Assembly (NCBI GenBank): GCA_900320095.1
Contig: ONQZ01000015.1
Span: forward strand, 1-58,568
DNA length: 58,568 nt
Source of the DNA: an uncultured Lentisphaerota bacterium
GTDB taxonomy: Bacteria; Verrucomicrobiota; Lentisphaeria; Victivallales; UBA1829
Reading direction: 5' to 3'
Position numbers and translations under genes: made by a program. The notes under the pieces were generated by a model. It was not told the DNA's origin. It worked only from the letters and a program-made list of their open reading frames with translations, and searched no databases. This document shows positions 46,584-55,677 of the stretch, piece after piece; the stretch's first letter is position 1, and each line of letters begins with the position of its first letter.

Positions 46584-47915
46584 TCAGGGGATGTACGCGA
46601 TCAGCGTGATCTCGCTGTAGGTGATCCTCGGGTTGCACTGGCACCGGCGCACCATGAACTTGTATTCCGGCACCCATTCGTGCAGCAGCGGGACGATCCC
46701 GAAGAATTCCTCCGGGTTGTGGTAGATCGCCACCGTGATGAGCGGCTTGTCGCGCCTGATCATCTTCTCCGCGCCGCGGACCACGCGCAGCCCCATGCCG
46801 TTCACGTCGGCCTGGATCCACGCCACGCGGCCCGTCACGGACTTTTTCTGCTCGAACAGATCCAGGGGCGCCACGGGCGCTTCCGTCTTGCACGGCTTGC
46901 CCTCGCGGTCATGGTCCGGCATGACCGCCTTGCCCACCTGGTCGCTGATGCAGACATTGTACATCTCGAGGTTCTTGAGGCCCGCGCGCGCCACGTTCTG
47001 CTGCAGGAACATCGTATTGCCCTCGGACGGCTCGAACGCGTACATCTTCGCGGGCTTGTACTGGTTCATCGCGATCAGGGACGCGCCGCAGAACGCGCCG
47101 CACTGGTAGAAGACGCCGCCCTCCAGACGGTCCGTCACGGCCTTGTCGAGGAAAATCGCGCCGTGCCGGTAATAGAACTGAGGCGGATCGAAGTACGGGT
47201 AGTTGCCGTTCGCGAGCTTCGCGTATTCGGGGAACCGCTTCAGGTGTTCCTGCCAGTCCTTCCGTTCGGAGTCGGTCGTCATGCCCATCGGGTAATAGAA
47301 CGACACGTTCCGGAATTCGGGCGAAGGGAACGCCCCCAGGCGATTCACGCCCAGGCGAACCGCCTGTACGCTCGCCTCGTCGCAGAGCATCGGCTCCAGC
47401 TTCTTCAGCGCGTCGGGGTGCTGGAACAGGTACGAGCGGAACCACACCGTGTACTGGCAGAATTTCTCCGGTACGCGCACCAGCTGGAACCGTTCGAAAA
47501 GCTCCTCTTCGCGTGTCTTCTTCTGTTCCGGCCGCCCCTGCTCCAGATCGGGATTTGCGGCCGCCCCGGAAGCAATGCCGCTGACGCCGGAAAGGGATTC
47601 CCCTTCGCGGTTGCGCGGCGTCACGGGCGGCACTTCCTTTTTCTTCGGCACGGGCGGCGGAGACGGGATCGTCCCGGCGGAAAGCTGCTGGTCGCCCAGC
47701 CCGAAGTTATCCTCGAAACTGGCCGCGGCTTCCGCCTCTCCGCCGAAATTGTCCGCCGAATCCTCGCCGAAATTGTTGGCGTCGGTTTCCGCGACGGCGG
47801 GTTCCGGTTGTTTTTCCGCGGCGGCGGGTTCCGGTTGTTTTTCCGCGGCGGCGGGTTCCGGTTGTTTTTCCGCGGCGGCGGGTTCATTCACGGCGGCTTG
47901 TTCTTCGTCTGTCAT
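46584..47915 (-). CDS. FkbM-type methyltransferase with repeat-rich N-terminus
   Basis: 443 residues. The C-terminal 180 residues match the FkbM (Methyltransf_21) type: AFCGASLIAMNQYKPAKMYAFEPSEGN for SAM binding, then LDLF, WIQADVNGMGLRVVRGAEKMI and the closing NPRITYSEITLIAYIP; family members O-methylate sugars or natural products. The first 130 residues are disordered, with three identical nine-residue units AAAEKQPEP (coded by 27-bp tandem repeats) and Pro-rich stretches. No signal peptide. It follows the inositol-phosphatase-like gene by 26 nt and ends the pyrK-pyrD operon. A glycan target is likely but not shown. Confidence 0.8.
   Translation of the reverse strand: MTDEEQAAVNEPAAAEKQPEPAAAEKQPEPAAAEKQPEPAVAETDANNFGEDSADNFGGEAEAAASFEDNFGLGDQQLSAGTIPSPPPVPKKKEVPPVTPRNREGESLSGVSGIASGAAANPDLEQGRPEQKKTREEELFERFQLVRVPEKFCQYTVWFRSYLFQHPDALKKLEPMLCDEASVQAVRLGVNRLGAFPSPEFRNVSFYYPMGMTTDSERKDWQEHLKRFPEYAKLANGNYPYFDPPQFYYRHGAIFLDKAVTDRLEGGVFYQCGAFCGASLIAMNQYKPAKMYAFEPSEGNTMFLQQNVARAGLKNLEMYNVCISDQVGKAVMPDHDREGKPCKTEAPVAPLDLFEQKKSVTGRVAWIQADVNGMGLRVVRGAEKMIRRDKPLITVAIYHNPEEFFGIVPLLHEWVPEYKFMVRRCQCNPRITYSEITLIAYIP
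47797..47885 (-). repeat. 27-bp in-frame tandem repeat
   Basis: Three essentially identical 27-bp units coding for AAAEKQPEP at the start of the FkbM-type protein, with a partial fourth. Candidate for length variation by slippage. Confidence 0.85.
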
Positions 47916-47941
47916 AGTCAGTTCTCCGCTTCAAATAAAGT

Positions 47942-48745
47942 TCAGGCAGGGGTCGGGTCGATGTGCCCGAGCGCCTCGTGAAAATGTTCCAGCATGACCG
48001 GCACGAGCGGCGCATTCGCGCAGAGGATGCCCTCCGACGGATAGTTCGTGCCGCCGTTCATGTCGAGCACGACAGCCCCGGCTTCGGACGCGATCAGCGC
48101 GCCCGCCGCCACGTCGTATTCCTTCAGCGCGATCTCCCAGTAAACGTCCACGCGGCCCGCCGCCACGAAGCACAGATCAAGCGCGGCCGAGCCGCAGCGC
48201 TTGATGTCCTGGGCAATGGGAAACACGCGGTCGATGATCGGCATGTTGTTCTTCTTCAGCCCGGCGCGCAGGCAGGCGAATCCGGTCGCAACGACCGCCG
48301 AGGAGAGCTTGTCGCATCCGGACACATGGATCGGGCGTCCGTCCTCGAACGCCCCCTTGCCCCGTTCGGAGGAAAACATCATGCCGAGGCGCGGCGCGAA
48401 GACGCAGCCCGCGATGGTCGTGCCGTTTTCCTTCAGCGCGATCGAAATGCAGAAGAACGGATGTCCGTGCACGAACGACTGCGTGCCGTCGATCGGGTCA
48501 ACCACCCAGCAGAACGGCGACGTCTGGTCGCGCCTGCCGTATTCCTCGCCGTACATGCCGTGTCCGGGGAACCGTTTTCTGACCTCGGCGGCGATCAGCG
48601 TCTCGACCGCCTTGTCGGCGGTGGACACGATGTCCTTCGGCGTGCTCTTGCAGGAGACGGCGTTCTCCTTGATGTGGTTGAAGTATTTCATCGCCTCGGC
48701 ACCCGCGAGCCGCGCGATCTCCTGCATCTGCGCGATGTATTCCAT
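47942..48745 (-). CDS. Inositol monophosphatase family protein
   Basis: 267 residues. Metal-dependent phosphatase fold with Glu67/Glu68 (GEE), DPIDGT (Asp83, Asp86) and a distal Asp in EYDVAAG; CGSAALDLC is also typical. Family members remove phosphate from inositol-1-phosphate, histidinol phosphate, nucleotide 3'-phosphates or sugar phosphates, so the exact substrate is open. ATG at 48745 has AAAGGAG upstream and is 20 nt after pyrD, suggesting cotranscription with the pyrimidine genes, an unusual partnership. Confidence 0.88.
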   Translation of the reverse strand: MEYIAQMQEIARLAGAEAMKYFNHIKENAVSCKSTPKDIVSTADKAVETLIAAEVRKRFPGHGMYGEEYGRRDQTSPFCWVVDPIDGTQSFVHGHPFFCISIALKENGTTIAGCVFAPRLGMMFSSERGKGAFEDGRPIHVSGCDKLSSAVVATGFACLRAGLKKNNMPIIDRVFPIAQDIKRCGSAALDLCFVAAGRVDVYWEIALKEYDVAAGALIASEAGAVVLDMNGGTNYPSEGILCANAPLVPVMLEHFHEALGHIDPTPA

Positions 48746-48765
48746 GCTTTCGAGCTCCTTTCCGT

Positions 48766-49689
48766 TCAGTCCAGCCGGACCTGCCCGACCAGCTCCGACA
48801 CGGACTTGATCCCGTGCGAATCCAGGTAGGCTTCCAGCTCCTCGATCACGCGGAGCGGGGCGCGCGGATCGGCGAAGATCGCCGTGCCGACCGCCACGGC
48901 GGACGCTCCGGCGAGCAGAAACTCGACCGCATCCAGTCCGTTCATGATGCCGCCCATGCCGATGATCGGGATCGAGACGGCTTTCGACGCCTCGTAGACG
49001 AGCTTGATCGCGACCGGCTTGACCGCGGGGCCGCTCATGCCGCCGGTCACGTTCGCGATCTTCGGACGGCGCGTCTCCACGTCGATCGCCATCGCCGGGA
49101 TGGTGTTGATGAGGCTCAGGATGTCGCTGCCGGCGTCCTGCGCGGCGAGCGCGAAATCCGCGATGCGCGACACGTTCGGGCTGAGCTTGGTGATCAGCGG
49201 GATGGTCGTGGCCTTGCGGACGGCGGCAACGACGCCTGCGAGCGCCTTCGGGTCGGTGCCGAACGACAGTCCGCCCTCCTTCACGTTCGGGCACGACACG
49301 TTGATCTCGAGTGCGGCGACGGCGTCGCGTTCGGCTTCGAGGCGTTCCGCCACATACGCGTAGTCCTCCGGTTTCTTGCCCCAGATGTTCACGATCACGG
49401 TCGCCGCCGTCTTCTTCAGGCGCGGCAGGTAGTGGTCCCCGCTCAGGAATGCGTCGATGCCGGGCCCCTGCAGCCCGATGGCGTTCAGCATGCCGCCGGT
49501 CACTTCCGCCACGCGCGGCGTCGGATTGCCGTGCGACGGCCACGGCGCGATGCCCTTCACGACCACCGCGCCGAGCTTTTCGACCGGGAAAAAGGCCTCG
49601 TACTCCTCGCCGTATCCGAACGTGCCGGACGCGGTCATGACCGGGTTCTTCAGCGAGAGCGGACCGAGTTTTACGTTCAGATCAGCCAT
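48766..49689 (-). CDS. pyrD: Dihydroorotate dehydrogenase B, catalytic subunit
   Basis: Oxidises dihydroorotate to orotate in pyrimidine synthesis, with FMN; class 1B, which passes electrons to NAD+ through PyrK. 307 residues. NPVMTASGTFGYG opens the barrel, Lys45 in VVVKGI contacts FMN, Cys133 in NVSCPNVKEGG is the catalytic base typical of class 1, and IGMGGI holds the phosphate site. Start overlaps the pyrK end by 8 nt, so the two subunits are translationally coupled. Confidence 0.94.
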   Translation of the reverse strand: MADLNVKLGPLSLKNPVMTASGTFGYGEEYEAFFPVEKLGAVVVKGIAPWPSHGNPTPRVAEVTGGMLNAIGLQGPGIDAFLSGDHYLPRLKKTAATVIVNIWGKKPEDYAYVAERLEAERDAVAALEINVSCPNVKEGGLSFGTDPKALAGVVAAVRKATTIPLITKLSPNVSRIADFALAAQDAGSDILSLINTIPAMAIDVETRRPKIANVTGGMSGPAVKPVAIKLVYEASKAVSIPIIGMGGIMNGLDAVEFLLAGASAVAVGTAIFADPRAPLRVIEELEAYLDSHGIKSVSELVGQVRLD

Positions 49690-50470
49690 GATACACCTCC
49701 TCGGCGGGATAGACCACGCCCTCTTTGCAGCTGCGCGAATACCGCCAGCCGTCCGGCGAACTCTTGTCCACCACCTTGATCACGCAGGCGAAACACGCCC
49801 CCACGCCGCATCCCATGTGCTGGTCCATGCTGACCTCGCACTTGAGCCCGAGCTTCGCGGCGGTCTTCGCCAGCGCGTACAGCATCGGCGCCGGGCCGCA
49901 GCCGTACACCATGGCGCCCGCCGGGAAATCGTCTTTCTTCGCCTCCATCAGCTCCGTCACGAACCCTTTGAACCCGCTCGAACCGTCGTTCGTGGCGGTC
50001 TCCACGCGCCAGCCGAGCGCCTTGTATTCGTCGATCAGGATGAAGTCGGACTCCGTGCGCGCGCCGAGGAACAGGATACCGGGGCGCGGCGACTTCTTCG
50101 CCAGGAACAGCGTCGAGGCGGAACCGTAGCCGCCCGCCGCGATCACGGGGAACGTGTTTTCATCGGGCACGGTGTAGCTCGTGCCAAGCGGGCCGAGGAT
50201 CCTGCAGGATTCGCCCGGCTTCATCCGCGCCAGACGCTCCGTCCCGGCTCCGACCACCTTGAACACCAGCGTCAGCTCGCCCGTCGCCGCGTCCGTGTCG
50301 CAGATGCTGAACGGACGCCGCAGGATGTGGTCCAGCGCCTCGCCGATGCGGACATGCACGAACTGCCCCGGCTTCGCCTCAGCGGCCACGTGCGGCGCGT
50401 GAAACACGATCCGGTGGTACGCCCCATGCAGGACGCCGCACCGGAGGATCGTACACGGAAAATCATTCAT
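49682..50470 (-). CDS. pyrK: Dihydroorotate dehydrogenase electron-transfer subunit
   Basis: 262 residues. Iron-sulfur flavoprotein partner of PyrD: FAD-binding domain with RRPFSIC, NAD-binding part with GPLGTSY and VYGCGPAPML, and a C-terminal [2Fe-2S] site CGVGACFAC ... C. It accepts electrons from PyrD and reduces NAD+. I chose ATG at 50470, which fits the usual family N-terminus and lies 12 nt after CAGGAG; an ATG 13 codons upstream (50509) is possible. First gene of the pyrK-pyrD-IMPase-FkbM operon. Confidence 0.92.
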   Translation of the reverse strand: MNDFPCTILRCGVLHGAYHRIVFHAPHVAAEAKPGQFVHVRIGEALDHILRRPFSICDTDAATGELTLVFKVVGAGTERLARMKPGESCRILGPLGTSYTVPDENTFPVIAAGGYGSASTLFLAKKSPRPGILFLGARTESDFILIDEYKALGWRVETATNDGSSGFKGFVTELMEAKKDDFPAGAMVYGCGPAPMLYALAKTAAKLGLKCEVSMDQHMGCGVGACFACVIKVVDKSSPDGWRYSRSCKEGVVYPAEEVYHG

Positions 50471-50556
50471 AAAACATGCGGTCTCCTGTCCGGCGGGAAC
50501 ATCATTCACATTCCGCCGGACCGTTGTGTCGGTTTATATTCAGAAAATGCGTGAAT

Positions 50557-50585
50557 AATATACAGCCTCGTGCACGAAACGTCAA
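50557..50585 (-). promoter_or_regulatory. Promoter of pyrK operon
   Basis: Minus strand TTGACG (50585-50580), 17-nt spacer, TATATT (50562-50557). Confidence 0.65.
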
Positions 50586-50616
50586 CCTTGCATCCAAGGA
50601 AATTACGTTTTGCGGA

Positions 50617-50645
50617 TTGATTTTTTCCTGTTGAGGGTGTATTGT
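50617..50645 (+). promoter_or_regulatory. Promoter of acetylesterase gene
   Basis: TTGATT (50617-50622), 17-nt spacer, TATTGT (50640-50645), about 45 nt before the ATG. Confidence 0.6.
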
Positions 50646-50689
50646 ACGGAGACTTATATATTTTATGAACATTCTTCCGGGAGCCTGCC

Positions 50690-51934
50690 ATGAAACATTT
50701 TTCCGCCTCGATCCGCGCCCTCGTCCTCATCGCCGTCCTCTGCCTCGGCGTCCCGCTCCGCGCCGCCTATTTCGAGACTCCGGTCGAAAGGGAAAACTTC
50801 AACGTGACGATCCGGATCGGAGTCATGGATGCGCCCGGCGACAAAATCGATTTCTGCGTCAAGGCGGAGGGCCGCCGCCTCGTTTTTTACGTTCCGGATT
50901 TCGATCTCGCCCGGACACACGAGGATCCCCGGACATTGGACGGCATCGGGACGTCCCTCGGATCAAGTGGATTGCGTCTGTTTGACATCACGTTCAGCGT
51001 GAACGTTCGCACGCCAGCGCTCCCCGGCGGCGGTCGCGTCCTGCTGAAGCCGGGCGAGGAGAAGCACCCGCGCTGGGACGACGTTCTTTCCATCGAAGAC
51101 CTCAGTTTCACCTCGGTCGACGGGAAGCCGCTGGTTCCGCTTTTTTATTCCGTTGACGTCAAACCGGACGCCTCCATGCCGGTCGTCTACCTCGCGGGCG
51201 ACTCCACCGTGACCGACCAGGAATCCGAGCCGTGGGCGACGTGGGGCATGATGCTTCAGGCGTTCTTTGCGCCGGGGACGGCGGTCGCGAACCACGCGGA
51301 ATCTGGCCTCTCGCTCGCGAGTTTCGCCGCGCAGAAACGCCTCGACAAGATCCTGTCGACCATGAAGGCGGGCGACTATGTGATGATCCAGTTCGGGCAC
51401 AACGACCAGAAGGAGACCGGACCCGAGGCGGGCGCGGACAGGGGCTACTCCAAGCGCCTCGCCGCTATGATCGACGCCGTCAAGGCGAAGGGCGCGCATC
51501 CCGTCGTGGTCACGCCCGTGGAACGCCGCCGGTTCCGCGACGGCAAGCCGTACGGCACGCTGCAGGACTACGCAGCCGCCGCGAAGAAGGTCGCCGCGGA
51601 AAAGGGCGTCCCGGTGATCGACCTGAACTCCATGAGCCTCAAATTCTACGAGGCGCTCGGCGAGGAAGGCTCGAAAAACGCGTTCGTGCACTACCCGGCG
51701 AACACGTTCCCCGGCCAGCCGCAGGCGCTGAAGGACGACACGCACCACAATCCCTACGGCGGATTCGAGCTGGCGAAATGCGTGGTGCAGGGCATCAGGG
51801 ACAACGTCCCGGAATTAGCAAAACGCCTCCGCCCCGGCATCCCCGATTTCGACCCCGCGAAACCCGACGATTTCGCCTCGTTCAAGCTCCCCGCCAGCGG
51901 GAAAAAGTCCGTACGGAAACCCGACGGACAGTAA
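50690..51934 (+). CDS. Exported rhamnogalacturonan acetylesterase-like SGNH hydrolase
   Basis: 414 residues. Signal peptide (about 1-24), an N-terminal beta domain (25-160) and a C-terminal SGNH/GDSL esterase of CE12 type. The nucleophile is Ser172 in AGDSTV, block III is GHNDQKE and the catalytic Asp-His pair lies in DDTHHNPYG. Such enzymes remove acetyl groups from rhamnogalacturonan, opening the chain to other enzymes. It stands directly before AIDA-like gene 2, with separate promoters. Together with rhaM and GH2 at 5-9 kb it fits pectin use; the substrate is inferred from family resemblance. Confidence 0.85.
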   Translation: MKHFSASIRALVLIAVLCLGVPLRAAYFETPVERENFNVTIRIGVMDAPGDKIDFCVKAEGRRLVFYVPDFDLARTHEDPRTLDGIGTSLGSSGLRLFDITFSVNVRTPALPGGGRVLLKPGEEKHPRWDDVLSIEDLSFTSVDGKPLVPLFYSVDVKPDASMPVVYLAGDSTVTDQESEPWATWGMMLQAFFAPGTAVANHAESGLSLASFAAQKRLDKILSTMKAGDYVMIQFGHNDQKETGPEAGADRGYSKRLAAMIDAVKAKGAHPVVVTPVERRRFRDGKPYGTLQDYAAAAKKVAAEKGVPVIDLNSMSLKFYEALGEEGSKNAFVHYPANTFPGQPQALKDDTHHNPYGGFELAKCVVQGIRDNVPELAKRLRPGIPDFDPAKPDDFASFKLPASGKKSVRKPDGQ

Positions 51935-51981
51935 CTGCTGATAGAATGCGTTGTTTTTCCTCTTTTTCTGGAAACATCAGC

Positions 51982-52010
51982 TTGCATTTATTATTTCAGC
52001 GTGTTATATT
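51982..52010 (+). promoter_or_regulatory. Promoter of AIDA-like gene 2
   Basis: TTGCAT (51982-51987), 17-nt spacer, TATATT (52005-52010). Confidence 0.6.
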
Positions 52011-52087
52011 ACAGCAATTTTTCAAAAACAGTTATTTCCCAAATCATAGCATAACCACCATCCTCAATCACACGAAAGGATCACACC

Positions 52088-55000
52088 ATGTCCACTGTCA
52101 TTTCCAGCGGAACCGTCTACGTCAACAATGGAGACAAACTAAATTCTCCTGATATCCTGAACACCGGCATCGTGTATGTCAACAGCGGAGGGCTGGTAGA
52201 TTTAGCCACCGTTCATGACGGCGGCGAAGAGTATGTCCTCTCAAACGGCTGGGATTATGACGCCATAATCTCTTCCGGCGGCGTCCAGCACATCAATACC
52301 GGACGATCCTACAGGGCACAGGTTTTCAACGGCGGCATCATCAGCGGGATCGGCGCTACCATCTCCTCCGCTGTCGTCAACAACGGCGGCAGCATGGCAC
52401 TGTCCGGCTATGTCCATCAGACCAGCGGTCTTGTCTCCCGAGGCTACGTGATGGATACGACGATCAATTCCGGCGGCGTTGTGACACTGCAAAAATATGC
52501 CGCTTGCAGCAATACGACAATCAACGGCGGCAAACTGCTCGCTTATTCCGGTACGGAAGTGTACGGCGTCAATATGACAGACGGCTATATCCTGATCGAC
52601 AGTGCTTATGCATTCAGTGTGACCATGTCCGGCGGCAGCATGCTGATCAGGGGCAGCGATTCCAATGCTTCCGGAATCGTACAAACCCTGAACATGAACG
52701 GCGGCGTCGCCTGGATCGAAGAGGGCGGCATCGTCTCGAACGGGAAACTCAACAAAGGCACGCTCAGAGTGCAATCCGGAGGACTGCTTGAGAGCGGGAC
52801 AGCAGGATCCGATTTAGCCCTGTTTGTCGAGAAGGGCGGTACACAGAACCGCGGTACCGTCTACGGGGAGGAAACCATCGCGGAAGGCGGAACGGCGGTC
52901 AATGTGACATTTACGCCGCTTGCCACAAACCATATCTATATTTCGGGAAATGCCCACAACTGCTGTCTGGAACATGGATCGGCCTTGATCGCCAGCAGCG
53001 GCTTCTTCCGCGGCGACATAATAACAATGGATAATACCGGAATCGCCGAACTTATCGCACTCTCCGGCGGCAGAGCAATCGTGGATAGAGCATCAGCTTC
53101 GCGCGACGATGCGCGGATCCACGCGATCCTCTCCGGCGGCGTCATGGAAGTGTTCGCGGGCAAGGTCGACTGGGTCTACCTCAAGGATACGGGAGGCATA
53201 TTCACTCTTAATTCGAGAGCCTCCATCGGCAGCGCGAATATTTCGAACGGCCTCATGAACGTCTACGGCGTCCTCAGGAACCCCGGCGTCAGCTCCGGCG
53301 GATCGGTCAGGCTCTTTTACGGCGGCGTCATCACCGGCAAGTTCGAGATCGCGAACGGCGCGCTCGTTACCGCCACCAGCGGCGGTATTGTTGATTTCGA
53401 CCTCAGCTGCACCTCGGCCGGCGCGGCCGCGATGCTGAGCAGTCTCTCCCTCATAAAAGGCACGCCCGACTACTCGCTCACGGTGGACGCAAACCAGTCC
53501 GTCGGCTCCTACAAGCTCGCGGGCGGCGCGGCCGGATTCAGCAAGACCCTCACGGTGAAGGATTCCGCCGGGACCGAACTCGGCACGCTCGCCGTCGACG
53601 GGGACGTCGTGGGCTACAGCGGCAAGGTGTACGGGCTGAAGCTGACCGACGACACGCTGAGCGTGCTGGTCGCAAACGGCAGTTCCGAAAACGTCTTCAT
53701 GGGCACCGTGACCAGCGGAACGAAGGAAATCACCTCCGGCATGACCGCGCTCGGCGCGACCGTGAAAGATAGCGGTGTGCTTAACATCCAGCCAGACGGC
53801 AACGCGAGCAACACCACGATTCTCGATGGCGGCAAGCTTTATGCCACCGATGCCAGCCACCTCAAAGGCCTCACCATCAACCAGGGCGGCGCGGCGTACA
53901 TCGGCTCCGACACCATGGCGGGGAACGTGGTCGTGAACGGCGGCGAACTTCATATTGAAAGCGACGGCTGGGCATACCAGACATCCAAGGGAAAATTCGT
54001 CTCCAGCAACACCGTCGTGAAGAACGGCGGCACGGTCATCGTGAGCGGCGGCGGCTTCTGTTCCGGCGTGATTGTTTCCGACGGCCATGTCATCGTCGAA
54101 AGCGGCGGCGATTTTGGAGCCGCCACTGTCACCTCAGGCGACGTCACGGTGAAGGCCGGCGTGGAGCGCGCGGGGGCGACTCTGCTGGACGGCGGCGTCA
54201 TGGTCGTGGAATCCGGCGGCACCGGAGGATGCATCGTCAGCTCGGGCGGCATCGTGAAAGTGGAATCCGGCGGCTATTTGAGTGGGCTTACGGTCAGCGC
54301 GGGCGGCGTCGTCACGGGCGTCCTGCACGATATCTATACGATTTTTAGAATGTACGGCGGCACGCTCGACCTCGACATCTCGAACGCTGCCCCGGGCGGT
54401 GAATTCCTGATGGACGACGACGCGAACTTCGATCCGAATGAGGATTTCAACTGCACGCTCACGGTCAACGGCTCGCAGGCGAACGGCACGTACAACCTCA
54501 TGGAATATGCCTACGATTTCGACACCAAAGTCCTCACCGCCGAAAGCCCGCTCACGGTGAAGAATACCTCCGGCGAGGCGCTCGGCACGCTCACGGTCGG
54601 CGAGACTGCGACCATCGGCGGCGTGGATTACACGCTGAACCTGAGCAACGACTACCATCTGACTGTCACGATCAAAGACAATCCGACACCGCCGACTCCG
54701 GGCGGCACGGTCGCAAAGAGCGACATCGACGGCAACGGCGTGTCCGACGTGATGTTCGTTTGGACCGGCGAGCACGGCGAGGGCAACTACCAGCACGGCT
54801 ACTGGATGAACGGCACGTCCGAATGGCAGTCCGCCAACAGCAGTCACCCGGCCGAATGGGAAAACCTCGGCTGCTACGACATGACCGGCGACGGCAAGGC
54901 GGATTCCGTGCTCGTCGGCAACGTGGTCGTGAACGAGGTCAAAGGCGCATACATCGGGTATTACGCCGATTCGAACGACCTGCCCGACGGCTCCACGTGG

Positions 55001-55618
55001 GTCAACATCGGCTATCTGAACAATGCCGACGACATCGCGTGGAAGAACAAGGTCGGCAACCTCACCGGCGGTTCCGCGAACTCCATCGTGTGGTACGCGC
55101 CCGAACTGTACGCCCTCGGCGTGTGGAAGGACGGCAAGGAGGACTGGAGCACGCTCAGCAATTCCTTCGGCGGTAGCGAATGGACGCTGGTCGGATGCGG
55201 CGACTTTGACGGTGACGGCAAGGACTCCGTGGTGATGAGCTATGCAGGCCAGGTGTACTACACAGTCGGAATCGACGGCACGACCTCCGAACTCGCAACG
55301 AGCGACAGCGGCTGGGAAGTCCGCGCCATCGGCGATTTCTCCGGCAACGGCAAGGACGACATCATCGTGTTCCACAAGGAAACCGGACTCGTTGCCATGT
55401 GGGGCAACGGTTCATCCTCGAACTGGACCGAGCGCGGTCAGCTGGACGCGCAGGACTGGTTCGTGGTCGGCGCGGGCGACTACAACGGCGATCAGCAGGA
55501 CGACCTGCTCGTGCGGCAGTATTCCACTGGCATGCTCGGTTACTACAGCGCGGGCAATATGAACCTGTGGACCGAACTCGGCCGCGGCGTGGATATGCAG
55601 TGGACCGTCATCGCCTAA
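52088..55618 (+). CDS. Giant AIDA-like repeat protein 2 with FG-GAP-like C-terminal domain
   Basis: 1176 residues. Residues 1-870 are short beta repeats (VNSGG, GGVV-SGG, NGG patterns) of the AIDA/passenger type, with two longer modules near 458-535 and 790-865 that share SLTVDANQSVGSYKL / CTLTVNGSQANGTYNL. The last 300 residues carry the same five Asp-rich loops as AIDA-like protein 1 and end QWTVIA. Like its relative, it has no signal peptide and no beta-barrel. The N-terminal repeats differ strongly from protein 1 while the C-terminus is nearly identical. ATG at 52088 has AAAGGA upstream. Function as surface adhesin, matrix or glycan-binding protein is inference. Confidence 0.85.
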   Translation: MSTVISSGTVYVNNGDKLNSPDILNTGIVYVNSGGLVDLATVHDGGEEYVLSNGWDYDAIISSGGVQHINTGRSYRAQVFNGGIISGIGATISSAVVNNGGSMALSGYVHQTSGLVSRGYVMDTTINSGGVVTLQKYAACSNTTINGGKLLAYSGTEVYGVNMTDGYILIDSAYAFSVTMSGGSMLIRGSDSNASGIVQTLNMNGGVAWIEEGGIVSNGKLNKGTLRVQSGGLLESGTAGSDLALFVEKGGTQNRGTVYGEETIAEGGTAVNVTFTPLATNHIYISGNAHNCCLEHGSALIASSGFFRGDIITMDNTGIAELIALSGGRAIVDRASASRDDARIHAILSGGVMEVFAGKVDWVYLKDTGGIFTLNSRASIGSANISNGLMNVYGVLRNPGVSSGGSVRLFYGGVITGKFEIANGALVTATSGGIVDFDLSCTSAGAAAMLSSLSLIKGTPDYSLTVDANQSVGSYKLAGGAAGFSKTLTVKDSAGTELGTLAVDGDVVGYSGKVYGLKLTDDTLSVLVANGSSENVFMGTVTSGTKEITSGMTALGATVKDSGVLNIQPDGNASNTTILDGGKLYATDASHLKGLTINQGGAAYIGSDTMAGNVVVNGGELHIESDGWAYQTSKGKFVSSNTVVKNGGTVIVSGGGFCSGVIVSDGHVIVESGGDFGAATVTSGDVTVKAGVERAGATLLDGGVMVVESGGTGGCIVSSGGIVKVESGGYLSGLTVSAGGVVTGVLHDIYTIFRMYGGTLDLDISNAAPGGEFLMDDDANFDPNEDFNCTLTVNGSQANGTYNLMEYAYDFDTKVLTAESPLTVKNTSGEALGTLTVGETATIGGVDYTLNLSNDYHLTVTIKDNPTPPTPGGTVAKSDIDGNGVSDVMFVWTGEHGEGNYQHGYWMNGTSEWQSANSSHPAEWENLGCYDMTGDGKADSVLVGNVVVNEVKGAYIGYYADSNDLPDGSTWVNIGYLNNADDIAWKNKVGNLTGGSANSIVWYAPELYALGVWKDGKEDWSTLSNSFGGSEWTLVGCGDFDGDGKDSVVMSYAGQVYYTVGIDGTTSELATSDSGWEVRAIGDFSGNGKDDIIVFHKETGLVAMWGNGSSSNWTERGQLDAQDWFVVGAGDYNGDQQDDLLVRQYSTGMLGYYSAGNMNLWTELGRGVDMQWTVIA
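54709..55618 (+). repeat. Shared C-terminal domain, copy 2
   Basis: Near-identical in DNA to 45549-46463. Differences are mostly synonymous or concentrated in the middle part, consistent with recent duplication or gene conversion. Confidence 0.8.
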
Positions 55619-55662
55619 GACCGCAAGCGGTCCCGCGTAGTGCCCGGCTAACGCTCGGGCAC
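55619..55662 (+). repeat. Repeat family 1, copy C (paired hairpins)
   Basis: Begins on the base after the TAA. GACCGC-AA-GCGGTC, CCGC, GTAGTGC, then hairpin GTGCCCG/CGGGCAC with loop GCTAACGCT (55640-55662). Confidence 0.75.
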
Positions 55663-55677
55663 GGATGGCTTGCCTTT

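Noticed and set aside
47797..47885. Possible CRISPR-like tandem array
   Set aside because: Units are contiguous 27-bp in-frame coding repeats without spacers.
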